A stretch of 41,148 nucleotides of DNA, taken from IMG/VR virus record IMGVR_UViG_3300007735_000729, positions 1-41,148 of that record. One strand, given 5' to 3'. This DNA comes from a virus. The number at the start of each line of letters is the position of its first letter. Within the stretch, counting starts at the first letter, position 1. The position numbers were made by a program, and so were the translations under genes. Of this stretch, positions 6,253 to 13,099 are shown in pieces. A model generated the notes under the pieces. The model was not told where the DNA came from. It ran no database searches and was given only the letters and a program-made list of their open reading frames with translations.

Positions 6253-6570
6253 ATGACTGACGAAACGAACCCAAAGGAGTTTCATTGTCCGCGATGCGGA
6301 AAACTTCAATTCAAGGAGATCTGCGTTTCATGCGGGTTCAACAGCGACCCCGCGAATAACCGGGATCACATCATCGCGCGCCTTTTGCCGTGGAATCGCG
6401 CCGTCCGCGCCGAACTCGCCCGGCAGGCGCTGGAGCTGCGGGCGCATAGCTTTGCTGACTGCTCCGACGAGACCATTGGAGTAAAGCTTCGGAGCGCTCA
6501 CATTGCTGTGCTGAGCGACTACGAACGGCTCGGCCAGCACCCGCTGCGCCTGCCTGGGGAGGATGCGTGA
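6253..6570 (+). CDS. Zinc-ribbon hypothetical protein, 105 aa
   Basis: Starts at 6253 after a GAGGAGGGAC ribosome site. The N-terminus carries paired knuckles, 'CPRCGK' and 'CVSCG', forming a zinc ribbon; the rest is helical. Base use is slightly less GC-rich at its start than in its neighbours. Role unknown. Confidence 0.65.
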   Translation: MTDETNPKEFHCPRCGKLQFKEICVSCGFNSDPANNRDHIIARLLPWNRAVRAELARQALELRAHSFADCSDETIGVKLRSAHIAVLSDYERLGQHPLRLPGEDA

Positions 6571-6806
6571 TGGACAACTGGATTCACGTCTCTGTCGAGA
6601 TGGCGCGGAACCCGGACTACGGCACGAAGTCCGACGCCTACAAGACGCCGTACATCAGGGCATCAAGCAACGGCCCCTACCGCTGCCGAGATGGTCAGGT
6701 GCGCGGAAAGGCTGCCAGTAAGGCGTACAGGCGCGAGCGGATGCGGATTCGCATGCAGGAGTTTGCTGCATTCATCGCGTGGCTGACTGGGGAGAAATCC
6801 GCATGA
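6570..6806 (+). CDS. Basic hypothetical protein, 78 aa
   Basis: Strongly basic centre ('KAASKAYRRERMRIRMQ') that could bind nucleic acid. ATG at 6570 in a TGATG overlap. Family unknown. Confidence 0.6.
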   Translation: MDNWIHVSVEMARNPDYGTKSDAYKTPYIRASSNGPYRCRDGQVRGKAASKAYRRERMRIRMQEFAAFIAWLTGEKSA

Positions 6807-7156
6807 CCGACCAGCACGACGACAGGTTCGAGCACCCGGAGCGGTGGACCTATAGCGGGCTTCCTGTTCTGCACATCTGGCCGCACCCGGACGGTCTGAG
6901 AGTCTCGGTGACGTACATAGGGGGGGATGGTCAGGTGTATGCGGAACGTGCGCTACTGGACAGCACCTACGTCATCCTGCGGTACACCCCGCCCCCGCCG
7001 CCCGATCCCTGGGAGGGGCATGTGCCGGAGTGGGTTGAGTTCGGGACGACTGCGGATCGTCATGTCATTCTGCGCGATCACCACAGCCCGGTCGCGAAGG
7101 AATTTCTCCCGCCCCGCCGCTTCCGCCTCGTGCCGATCATGGAGGGCGAGCAATGA
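6803..7156 (+). CDS. Hypothetical protein with poly-proline linker, 117 aa
   Basis: Beta-rich N-terminal part, a 'TPPPPPDPWEGHVPEW' linker in the middle and a Pro/Arg-rich end. No recognised family. ATGA overlap with both neighbours. Confidence 0.6.
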   Translation: MTDQHDDRFEHPERWTYSGLPVLHIWPHPDGLRVSVTYIGGDGQVYAERALLDSTYVILRYTPPPPPDPWEGHVPEWVEFGTTADRHVILRDHHSPVAKEFLPPRRFRLVPIMEGEQ

Positions 7157-7365
7157 GACCCGATGCCTACATCACCTACGGCGCCATGGCTGCGCCCATC
7201 TCCAGGCAGCTAGACGTTCCCAAGGCGCTTGTCGCCGTCGAGGAAAAAGCCGCCCGCGCCGCGATCTATCTCGGCATACACGACTTTCTGACCGACGCGG
7301 AGCGTAGGAAGGTACTGCGCCGCATAACCAGGAGCGTCAGCGACAAAATGAGGGGGACCAAGTGA
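7153..7365 (+). CDS. Small hypothetical protein, 70 aa
   Basis: Helical and basic at its C-terminus ('DAERRKVLRRITRSVSDKMR'). No family recognised. It overlaps the GTG start of the next gene. Confidence 0.6.
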   Translation: MRPDAYITYGAMAAPISRQLDVPKALVAVEEKAARAAIYLGIHDFLTDAERRKVLRRITRSVSDKMRGTK

Positions 7366-7628
7366 CCACGCCGCACACGCCGAGGCCGTGGCACCAGCAA
7401 GGGCCGTTTGTGCTCGACGCCGATGAGCGCGTCGTCTGCATGACCTACAACGACTACGACCGCAGCCGTGTCCGCCTCATCGCCGCCGCGCCGAAGCTGC
7501 TGGCGGCACTGGAGCGCGTTGAGACGTGGATGCAGATAACCGTTGAGCTGAACGGCCTGCACGGCACCGACTGTGATGTGCTGGATGCTGTCCGCGCCGC
7601 GCTCGCCGAAGCGCGAGGGGAGGGGTGA
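7362..7628 (+). CDS. Small accessory phage protein of the 'AAAPxLLAALE' type
   Basis: 88 residues, GTG start. 'HTPRPWHQQGPFVLDADERV', then 'RLIAAAPKLLAALERVETWM' and the Ala-rich end 'AVRAALAEARGEG' are the layout of a widespread family of small accessory proteins in temperate and related phages. Its biochemical function is not known to me. Confidence 0.7.
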   Translation: MTTPHTPRPWHQQGPFVLDADERVVCMTYNDYDRSRVRLIAAAPKLLAALERVETWMQITVELNGLHGTDCDVLDAVRAALAEARGEG

Positions 7629-7981
7629 TGGGAACTGCCGAGTGGCCTGCTTTTCTGTCTGTCTCTGGTGATGACGCTACAGACTTGTCGTTCGATGAGC
7701 CGCCGGCGTGGGGTATGCACCACGAATACGCAGAGCCTTTCCTGCGTAAGAGGTTCGAGTGCTACATCCACCGCGAGTCCGCCCGCGCATGGGCCGGTCT
7801 TGCGATGTGGTGCATGTGTCCGCATCCGACAGACGTGTACTACGCGGGACTGGCGGAGAACACGAGATGCCAAGTCTGGCAGGCCCTGCGCGACTGGCTG
7901 AACGGCAGCCCGGAACAGTGGGAAGACAAATGCGACAACGCATTCCAGCGCGGCGTGTACGCCGGACAGGGGGACGCATGA
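7628..7981 (+). CDS. Hypothetical protein, 117 aa
   Basis: Rich in Trp and Cys ('ESARAWAGLAMWCMCPHPTD', 'CQVWQALRDWLNG'). The sequence 'FQRGVYAGQGDA' at the end is common in small accessory phage proteins. No function assigned. TGATG overlap at the start, ATGA at the end. Confidence 0.6.
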   Translation: MGTAEWPAFLSVSGDDATDLSFDEPPAWGMHHEYAEPFLRKRFECYIHRESARAWAGLAMWCMCPHPTDVYYAGLAENTRCQVWQALRDWLNGSPEQWEDKCDNAFQRGVYAGQGDA

Positions 7982-8379
7982 CTGACACAACCCATTTCAT
8001 CACCCGCCTCACCACCGCCGAGCGCGGCAGCCCGGAGCTGTCGGCGGAGGTGCTGACGGTGCTGACTGGCGCGGAGCACATGCCGGCTAGCGTGTATGTG
8101 ATCCGCAGATTCGACCCGCCACGGACTGGCGTCAACGCGCTAGGAATGACAGTCACGACGTACTGCGAAGACGTGCCCTCCATCACCGAGTCCCTGGACG
8201 CGGCGTGGGAGATGGCGGCGGCGGCGGGTTACAGCATCGACCTGCTGCAGACCGAGCACGGCTGCGCATGTGGGCTATTCGCGCCTGAAGTTGGAAAGGC
8301 GGCGAAAGCGCACACACCCGCCCTCGCCCTCTGCGCGGCGATGGTGGCAGCACGACAACAGGAGCTAGCAAATGGCTGA
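7978..8379 (+). CDS. Hypothetical protein, 133 aa
   Basis: Small accessory protein, with a beta-rich first half and an alanine-rich helical end ('ALALCAAMVAARQQ'). 'SITESLDAAWEMAAAAGYSI' resembles a module found in small phage proteins that often carry a 'LALCAAxLAA' end. Function unknown. Confidence 0.6.
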   Translation: MTDTTHFITRLTTAERGSPELSAEVLTVLTGAEHMPASVYVIRRFDPPRTGVNALGMTVTTYCEDVPSITESLDAAWEMAAAAGYSIDLLQTEHGCACGLFAPEVGKAAKAHTPALALCAAMVAARQQELANG

Positions 8380-8671
8380 CTATATATCCAAGCCCGTGGC
8401 GATCCAGGCCATGGCTGTGCGCGACCTTGTGCGCCTGTCCAGCCATGGATGGGGCCGGCTCCCTAGCTGGTTCGTCGCGGCCTACAACGACGGACGAGTG
8501 GCAGTGATCCGCCCTGATGGGATCGACATCCGAACGCCACACGGCGCGATGTCTGTGCCGCTTGAAGACTGGCTGATCTGCGACGGTGGTGGCGTTTTGC
8601 GCTCGTGCGATGGCGCCATCTTCGAGTCGGCCTACGAGGCGGCGGCGGCGAAGGTGGGAGGTGAGGGATGA
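8372..8671 (+). CDS. Accessory phage protein with a 'DWLICDGGG...FESAYE' module
   Basis: 99 residues. The arrangement of an N-terminal 'SKPVAIQAMAVRDLV' and C-terminal 'PLEDWLICDGGGVLRSCDGA' then 'FESAYEAA' matches small phage proteins of the PGDYG-like kind. Function unknown. It ends in the start of the RNA methyltransferase gene. Confidence 0.55.
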   Translation: MADYISKPVAIQAMAVRDLVRLSSHGWGRLPSWFVAAYNDGRVAVIRPDGIDIRTPHGAMSVPLEDWLICDGGGVLRSCDGAIFESAYEAAAAKVGGEG

Positions 8672-9105
8672 GGGGCTTTGCCGCGATTGGTCTGCACATG
8701 GCGAAAGACCCGAAGAACATTGGCCAGGTACTGCGTGCTGCAGGCTGCTACGGCGCCGCGATGGTCGCGTGCAGCGGGTCCAGGTATCGACGTTCCTGCA
8801 CCGACACGCAAGCCGCGCATCGGCACCTGCCGCTGATCGAGTGCGGATCGCTGGAAGACGTTCGCCCATTCGGCGCGATGTGCGTCGCAGTCGATCTGCT
8901 GGACGACGCGGAGCCTCTTCAGACTTTCAAACATCCGTCTGCAGCGTTCTACGTGTTTGGACCGGAGGATGGAACGCTTGGCCCTGACGTACTGAAGTGG
9001 TGCTCACACAGGGTCTACGTGCCGACGCGGCGGTGCATGAACCTTGGCGCTACGGTCAATGTGATGCTCTACGACAGATTGGCGAAGTTGGGGGGTGAGG
9101 GATGA
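8668..9105 (+). CDS. SPOUT-family (TrmH/TrmL-like) RNA 2'-O-methyltransferase
   Basis: 145 residues carrying all three SpoU/TrmH motifs of the trefoil-knot class: motif 1 'KNIGQVLRAAGCYGA' (N17, R23), motif 2 'FGPEDGTLGPDVL' (97-109) and motif 3 'CMNLGATVNVMLYDR' (123-137). The family uses SAM to methylate ribose 2'-OH in tRNA or rRNA; the size, without an extra RNA-binding domain, is nearest to TrmL-type enzymes that modify the tRNA wobble base. Motif 3 has Cys-Met where cellular enzymes usually have Ser-Leu. Translationally coupled within the early accessory operon, so it would be made early and could modify host or phage RNA. Target inferred, not shown. Confidence 0.85.
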   Translation: MRGFAAIGLHMAKDPKNIGQVLRAAGCYGAAMVACSGSRYRRSCTDTQAAHRHLPLIECGSLEDVRPFGAMCVAVDLLDDAEPLQTFKHPSAAFYVFGPEDGTLGPDVLKWCSHRVYVPTRRCMNLGATVNVMLYDRLAKLGGEG

Positions 9106-9368
9106 CCGACTACGACGAGGTGCTGGCACTGCTGGACAAGCCGACAGGGCTCTTCTACGAGCCGGGCATGAAGGGCCAAGCCGCCGCCGCGATCCGCGCC
9201 CTGGTGGCGGAGAGAAACGCGCTGCGGGCTGAGAACGACCTATACCAGCGGTGCGTCCGAACGTGCTGGAACCTGGCGGCGGGGAATCTGCTTCCGTTGG
9301 CCGACGAGGTGCGCCGCGCAGTGCTGGCGCTGAATGCCGCCATCGACGCGGCGAGGGGGAAGGGATGA
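9102..9368 (+). CDS. Small accessory protein, duplicated module copy A
   Basis: 88 residues: 'MTDYDEVLALLDKP', a helix 'AAAAIRALVAERNALRAEN' and the end 'LNAAIDAARGKG'. Resembles small Ead/Ea22-like phage accessory proteins. It is paralogous at both ends to the gene at 9729, sharing start and end DNA almost exactly, while the middles differ. Confidence 0.65.
   Translation: MTDYDEVLALLDKPTGLFYEPGMKGQAAAAIRALVAERNALRAENDLYQRCVRTCWNLAAGNLLPLADEVRRAVLALNAAIDAARGKG
9336..9362 (+). repeat. 27-bp direct repeat, copy 1
   Basis: Identical to 10047-10073. It encodes the shared C-terminal 'AAIDAARGK' of two module genes and brackets the PAPS-reductase-like fragment, marking probable recombination points. 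Confidence 0.9.
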
Positions 9369-9420
9369 GCAACACAACGGACCCTCTCGGCCTCTCCTGC
9401 GAGCACGGGCGGAATACGGA

Positions 9421-9732
9421 CTGGCGCCGCCGCGCCTGTACGCGGAGGGCTTCCCGCACAACAATTGTGGCGGGTTCTGCGTCAGGGCCGGGCTGGCCCA
9501 GTTCGACCTGCTGCGGCGTCGGTTCCCTGAGAGGTATGAATGGCACGCCGCACAGCAGGAGGAGCTGGTCCGGCTGGTGCCAAACGCCGACAGGCCGTTC
9601 TTGCGGAAGCAGGCAGGCAAGGCTATCCGATACATAACGCTCAGGGAGTTCGAGGCGATGAAGCTGGCAGAAGGAGAGCAGTTCGACTTCGGCGGCTGCG
9701 GGTGCTTTGTGGACGACGGGGGTGCGGAATGA
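9421..9732 (+). pseudogene. C-terminal fragment of a PAPS-reductase-like phage protein
   Basis: The reading 'PRLYAEGFPHNNCGGFCVRA' ... 'ITLREFEAMKLAEGEQFDF' 'GGCGCFVD' matches the conserved C-terminal end of phage PAPS reductase/adenine-nucleotide alpha-hydrolase-like proteins, which normally exceed 200 residues and carry an N-terminal SGGKDS-type nucleotide loop. That loop is absent here. Upstream, an ATG at 9365 opens a different frame ('MSNTTDPLGLSCEHG'), copied from a gene like 10363-10815. The frame of the fragment is open back to ATG 9334, which has no good ribosome site. Best read as a recombination remnant; expression by frameshift from 9365 is possible but unsupported. Confidence 0.7.
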
Positions 9733-10076
9733 CCGACTACGACGACCTGCTGGCGCGGCTGGACGAGACGGTTTCCGCTGCGGGAGCGCCGCGATGGGCA
9801 ACCGAAGAGGCAAAAGCGGCGGCTGACGCGATCCGCGACCTGCTGGATGAGATTGAAGCGCTGCGCGTCTGGCTTCCTGGTGATCCAGAAAGAGCCGCCC
9901 TGCTGGCTGACGCGGAGCGGTATAGGTGGCTACGGGCGGACTGCTACGCATGGGGTCAAGACTGCGTGTCCGCAGACGAGCAATCCGAAGTCGTCGCCAT
10001 GTGGGTCAAGGTTGAGTGTGCGACCATCGATGACATCGGCATAGACGCCGCCATCGACGCGGCGAGGGGGAAGTGA
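9729..10076 (+). CDS. Accessory protein, duplicated module copy B
   Basis: 115 residues. Starts 'MTDYDDLLARLDET', nearly identical to copy A, has 'EIEALR' and the 'DAERYRWLRADCYAW' motif common in small phage proteins, and ends 'IDAAIDAARGK'. ATG at 9729 overlaps the stop of the fragment before it. Function unknown. Confidence 0.65.
   Translation: MTDYDDLLARLDETVSAAGAPRWATEEAKAAADAIRDLLDEIEALRVWLPGDPERAALLADAERYRWLRADCYAWGQDCVSADEQSEVVAMWVKVECATIDDIGIDAAIDAARGK
10047..10073 (+). repeat. 27-bp direct repeat, copy 2
   Basis: Exact second copy of 9336-9362, at the end of module gene B. About 711 bp separates the copies; recombination between them would remove the fragment and one module. Confidence 0.9.
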
Positions 10077-10363
10077 TGAAGGCACGCATCATCAGCATCG
10101 CCGGCAACACGGTCACCGCGGAGATCATCAACGCATACACCGGAAAGTCATGCGGCAACGTGACCGTGCCAATCGATGACTACGGGTTCGTCATCCAGTC
10201 TGAGGACGAGTATCCCGACTGGGGCAACGACAAGATCAACGACTACATCCACGAGTGCGGCGAGTCCGCGCGTTTTGAAGCCGTAGAGGATGCGAATACC
10301 GAGATAGTTCACGCCATCCTGGACGAATGGCGGCGGCGTACTGATCCGAGCGAGGTTGCCTGA
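10076..10363 (+). CDS. Hypothetical protein, 95 aa
   Basis: Beta-rich start ('KARIISIAGNTVTAEIINAY') and acidic helical end ('VHAILDEWRRRTD'). No recognised family. TGATG overlap with module B. Confidence 0.6.
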   Translation: MKARIISIAGNTVTAEIINAYTGKSCGNVTVPIDDYGFVIQSEDEYPDWGNDKINDYIHECGESARFEAVEDANTEIVHAILDEWRRRTDPSEVA

Positions 10364-10815
10364 TGCCCGCCTACACCACGGTCTACTGCGGCAACTGCGG
10401 CAGCGCGCTGACGCCGCAAGGCCCCGTGCTGATGTGCACGACCTGCCGCACATCTCCGCGCTACGCAGATTTGGGCGGAGGCAGGTACTACGCGCCGCAT
10501 GCGCCCGACCCTCTCGGCCTCGCCTGCGATCACGGCATGCTCGCCCGCGCGTGCGAGGTGTGCGAGCTGGAGCGGGAGGTGGCCGAGCTGCGCGCACGAC
10601 TGCCCGTGTGGTTGCCAATCGAGACGGCGCCGAAGGATGGGACGTGGCTGCTGCTGTGGGACAGCGGGTTGGTGATCATTGAGATTGGTCGATGGGCCAA
10701 GCTGCTCAACTACTGGATGGGGGATGACGGGGAACGGTCCATCCCATCCCACTGGATGCCCCTGCCCGAGCCGCCGAAGCCCGAGGACACCGACCGCGCC
10801 GGTAGCGCGGAGTGA
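10363..10815 (+). CDS. Zinc-ribbon protein with DUF551-like C-terminus
   Basis: 150 residues. N-terminal zinc ribbon 'CGNCGS' / 'CTTCR', a linker with 'DPLGLACDHG' that is repeated at 9380, a short coiled coil ('CELEREVAELRARL'), then 'PIETAPKDGTWLLLW' through 'HWMPLPEPP', the pattern of DUF551 phage proteins. Function unknown. Last gene of the rightward operon. Confidence 0.7.
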   Translation: MPAYTTVYCGNCGSALTPQGPVLMCTTCRTSPRYADLGGGRYYAPHAPDPLGLACDHGMLARACEVCELEREVAELRARLPVWLPIETAPKDGTWLLLWDSGLVIIEIGRWAKLLNYWMGDDGERSIPSHWMPLPEPPKPEDTDRAGSAE

Positions 10816-10995
10816 ACGCAGTGTTCGCACTCGGCGCCCACCGAGTGAAAGCAGCGGTAGTGCCTTGATCCGGGCCGTGGAGCCGCTGCCCCGAACACCG
10901 GACCGCTGAGAGTTGCTACCTCTCACCGGGAAGTCGCATTGGCGTGCGGCGCAACCAGCACATCGGCAATGCTGGGCGTGAGAAACCGATCCCCT
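10816..10995. other. Convergent intergenic region with hairpins
   Basis: 180 bp between the converging rightward accessory operon and leftward virion operon. It contains a perfect 7-bp stem CACTCGG / CCGAGTG at 10828-10847 and a 6-bp stem TGAGAG / CTCTCA at about 10907-10925, neither followed by a clear U run. Probably a weak or factor-dependent bidirectional termination zone. Confidence 0.45.
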
Positions 10996-11244
10996 TCACG
11001 GCGCCGCAGCAGCCCCCAGCGCCCTGAGCAGCGCCTGCAGCACGGCAGGATCCAGATGCCCGGCAGCGTTGCTCTCGCGCACCCTGGGGCCGTCTGCGGT
11101 CACTGCGGCATCGAGGTCGCCCACGTCATACGCGACAGCCGTTCTGCTGCCGGTGATGTGGGAGCCATCCTTGCCCACGTAGTCCCACGACGTGCTGACG
11201 CAGCCTGAGCAGGCCAGAAGTGCAATTGCAGCGATGATGCGCAT
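10996..11244 (-). CDS. Small putative lipoprotein
   Basis: 82 residues with a short signal peptide and lipobox-like 'IALLACSGC' (Cys at 12 or 15), so probably lipid-anchored after export. ATG at 11244 has GAGG eight bases upstream. It follows the tailspike gene and ends the virion operon, a place where lysis genes (spanin subunit Rz1) or exclusion lipoproteins occur. The mature part is not Pro-rich as Rz1 usually is, so the role is open. Confidence 0.6.
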   Translation of the reverse strand: MRIIAAIALLACSGCVSTSWDYVGKDGSHITGSRTAVAYDVGDLDAAVTADGPRVRESNAAGHLDPAVLQALLRALGAAAAP

Positions 11245-11254
11245 GATGCTGTCC

Positions 11255-13099
11255 TCAGTTCGGCACGTCTGCCGTTGCGCGCGCGATCTCGATCCAGTTG
11301 GTGCCGTCGTACTCGAATTCGATGCTGCGGCTGTTGGCGGTCGCCGGGCTGGTCCATGCTGCGAGCTTGAATACGGCGTTCCACGTCACTGCGCCAAGCG
11401 CCCCGCCCGATGTGTTGCGGATGGTCACGACGATGCGTTGGCCTGCGAGCGGGCTGGTCGGCGCGTTGATCGTGAATGCCGTTCCGTTGGTGGCCGTGAT
11501 GATGTGCCGGTTGCCGAGACTCGCGTCGATGGTCATCGAGGCGGAATAGGTGACGGTCGTTGCCGTAGCGATTAGCCGGGTGGTGGCGAGCAGGCTCGAC
11601 GCGCGGAACGACGGCACGACCTGCGCAAACACGGCATTGGTCGCATCGATACCCACGCCGGGGCGCACAGGCGGATAGGACGTGGCACCGACGCGAAAGT
11701 TGTTGAAGTCGTCCTTGATCCAGCCGGTTTCGTCCACTGCGACGAACGTGCCACTGTCAGCAAACACCCACGCATCCGCATACGCCGCGCCACCGTTCGG
11801 GACGCCTGTGCCCTTGAAGCAGCGCATTGCGAAGCGCGCGGGCGTGATGGTCGTGACAGTGTTGGAACCGACGCGGAAGTGGAACAGCGAATCGTAGGCG
11901 CCGGTCTCGTTCTGGCGGTCGATGACGCCGCTGATGAAGCAGTAGTTGAAATTGGACTCGACGCGGATGCCGCAGGTGACGAAATCCTCGATGTTGCACT
12001 CGAAGAGCTGGATCGAGGGATAGGAAGTGCTGGAGAAGTCGTTCTGGAAACCGTCTGCTGCCGTCGTGTCGTTGCCGAAGATGCCCCAGTAACCGCAGTT
12101 CTGCCAGTTGCCGCCAGACAGTGCGCCGGTCGGGTACAGGCCGTTGCAGCCATGCATCAGGATGTTGCCGGCAAGTCGAAACCCCGCCTTGCCCAGAGGG
12201 CACCACGTTGCATTGCAGCCGATCCATGTGACGCCGGGGCCGCAGAACACGCGGAAGATGTGGTCCGTCTCCGACTTCCCCCACATGTTGTCGAACGTGA
12301 AGGAGAAAATGCGCGGCGCGTACAGCGCCTGCTTGTAGCCGTAGAGATAGACGTTGCGGATACTGCCCCAGTAGACCTCCGTGGATACGTTGGACCAGTC
12401 CACCATGTGCCCGGTCGTGCTTCCGGCCCAGTCGAGCGTGAAGCCCTCCCATTCGGGCGAAAAGTAGTTCATGACTGCAGTGTTGAAACAGCTCGCACCC
12501 GCGCCCACGTTCGTGAACCGGATGATGGACTGGTTCATTCCGGCGCCACGGATCGACAGGTACTGGCGCGGCGACTGCAGTTGCTGATCGCAGCGGATCA
12601 CGCCGCCCGGCAGCACCATCTGCGGCGTGGTGCCCGGGGACGATCCGGCGCAGACATTGATGCAGTTCTGCAGCGCGGTGTAGCTGCTGACGGAGTCGCT
12701 GATGGTGCCGTATCGCTGTACCCAGCCCTCCGGGTACTGGTAGTTGACAGGCGTGACGCTGGCTGCGATCTCGGCCGTCGTGCGCGGGTAGAACGCAGCA
12801 AAGTCATTCAGGCACGGAATGTTGTCCAGCGTACCGTTCGGAATGACGTTGCCGACTGCATCGGTCAGCACGATCTTCAGATTGCTTCCCTGCGGCAGCC
12901 ATGCCTCAGCCGGCATGCGTCCATTGGACTGCAGCACGATGGGGTTGGCATTCGCCACGGACAGCGCCGACGTGGTGTAGGTGGCGAGTGGCGTCGTTGT
13001 CCCCGCCACATAGGTGTTGATCTTGCCGCCCGCCAGCACGACGCCCTGGTCGTTGAACCACTGCAGCACGAGACTGATCGGTGAAAGTACCCCTGCCAT
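11255..13099 (-). CDS. Tailspike / tail fibre with beta-helix
   Basis: 614 residues. N-terminal virion-attachment domain ('WFNDQGVVLAGGKINTYVAG', 'NPIVLQSNGRMPAEAWLPQG' patterns of podovirus tailspike heads), a central region of short beta and Gly/Asn turns with 'TALQNCINVCAGSS' and 'LSIRGAGMNQSIIRF' typical of pectate-lyase-like right-handed beta helices, and a beta-rich C-terminal domain. It should bind, and perhaps cleave or deacetylate, host surface polysaccharide. Catalytic residues cannot be assigned by eye. It follows the three ejection proteins as in P22-type order (P22 gp9 is also a beta-helix tailspike). Confidence 0.85.
   Translation of the reverse strand: MAGVLSPISLVLQWFNDQGVVLAGGKINTYVAGTTTPLATYTTSALSVANANPIVLQSNGRMPAEAWLPQGSNLKIVLTDAVGNVIPNGTLDNIPCLNDFAAFYPRTTAEIAASVTPVNYQYPEGWVQRYGTISDSVSSYTALQNCINVCAGSSPGTTPQMVLPGGVIRCDQQLQSPRQYLSIRGAGMNQSIIRFTNVGAGASCFNTAVMNYFSPEWEGFTLDWAGSTTGHMVDWSNVSTEVYWGSIRNVYLYGYKQALYAPRIFSFTFDNMWGKSETDHIFRVFCGPGVTWIGCNATWCPLGKAGFRLAGNILMHGCNGLYPTGALSGGNWQNCGYWGIFGNDTTAADGFQNDFSSTSYPSIQLFECNIEDFVTCGIRVESNFNYCFISGVIDRQNETGAYDSLFHFRVGSNTVTTITPARFAMRCFKGTGVPNGGAAYADAWVFADSGTFVAVDETGWIKDDFNNFRVGATSYPPVRPGVGIDATNAVFAQVVPSFRASSLLATTRLIATATTVTYSASMTIDASLGNRHIITATNGTAFTINAPTSPLAGQRIVVTIRNTSGGALGAVTWNAVFKLAAWTSPATANSRSIEFEYDGTNWIEIARATADVPN

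Noticed and set aside
11255-13099. Diversity-generating retroelement acting on the tailspike
   Set aside because: No reverse transcriptase, no template repeat and no adenine-biased repeat was seen.
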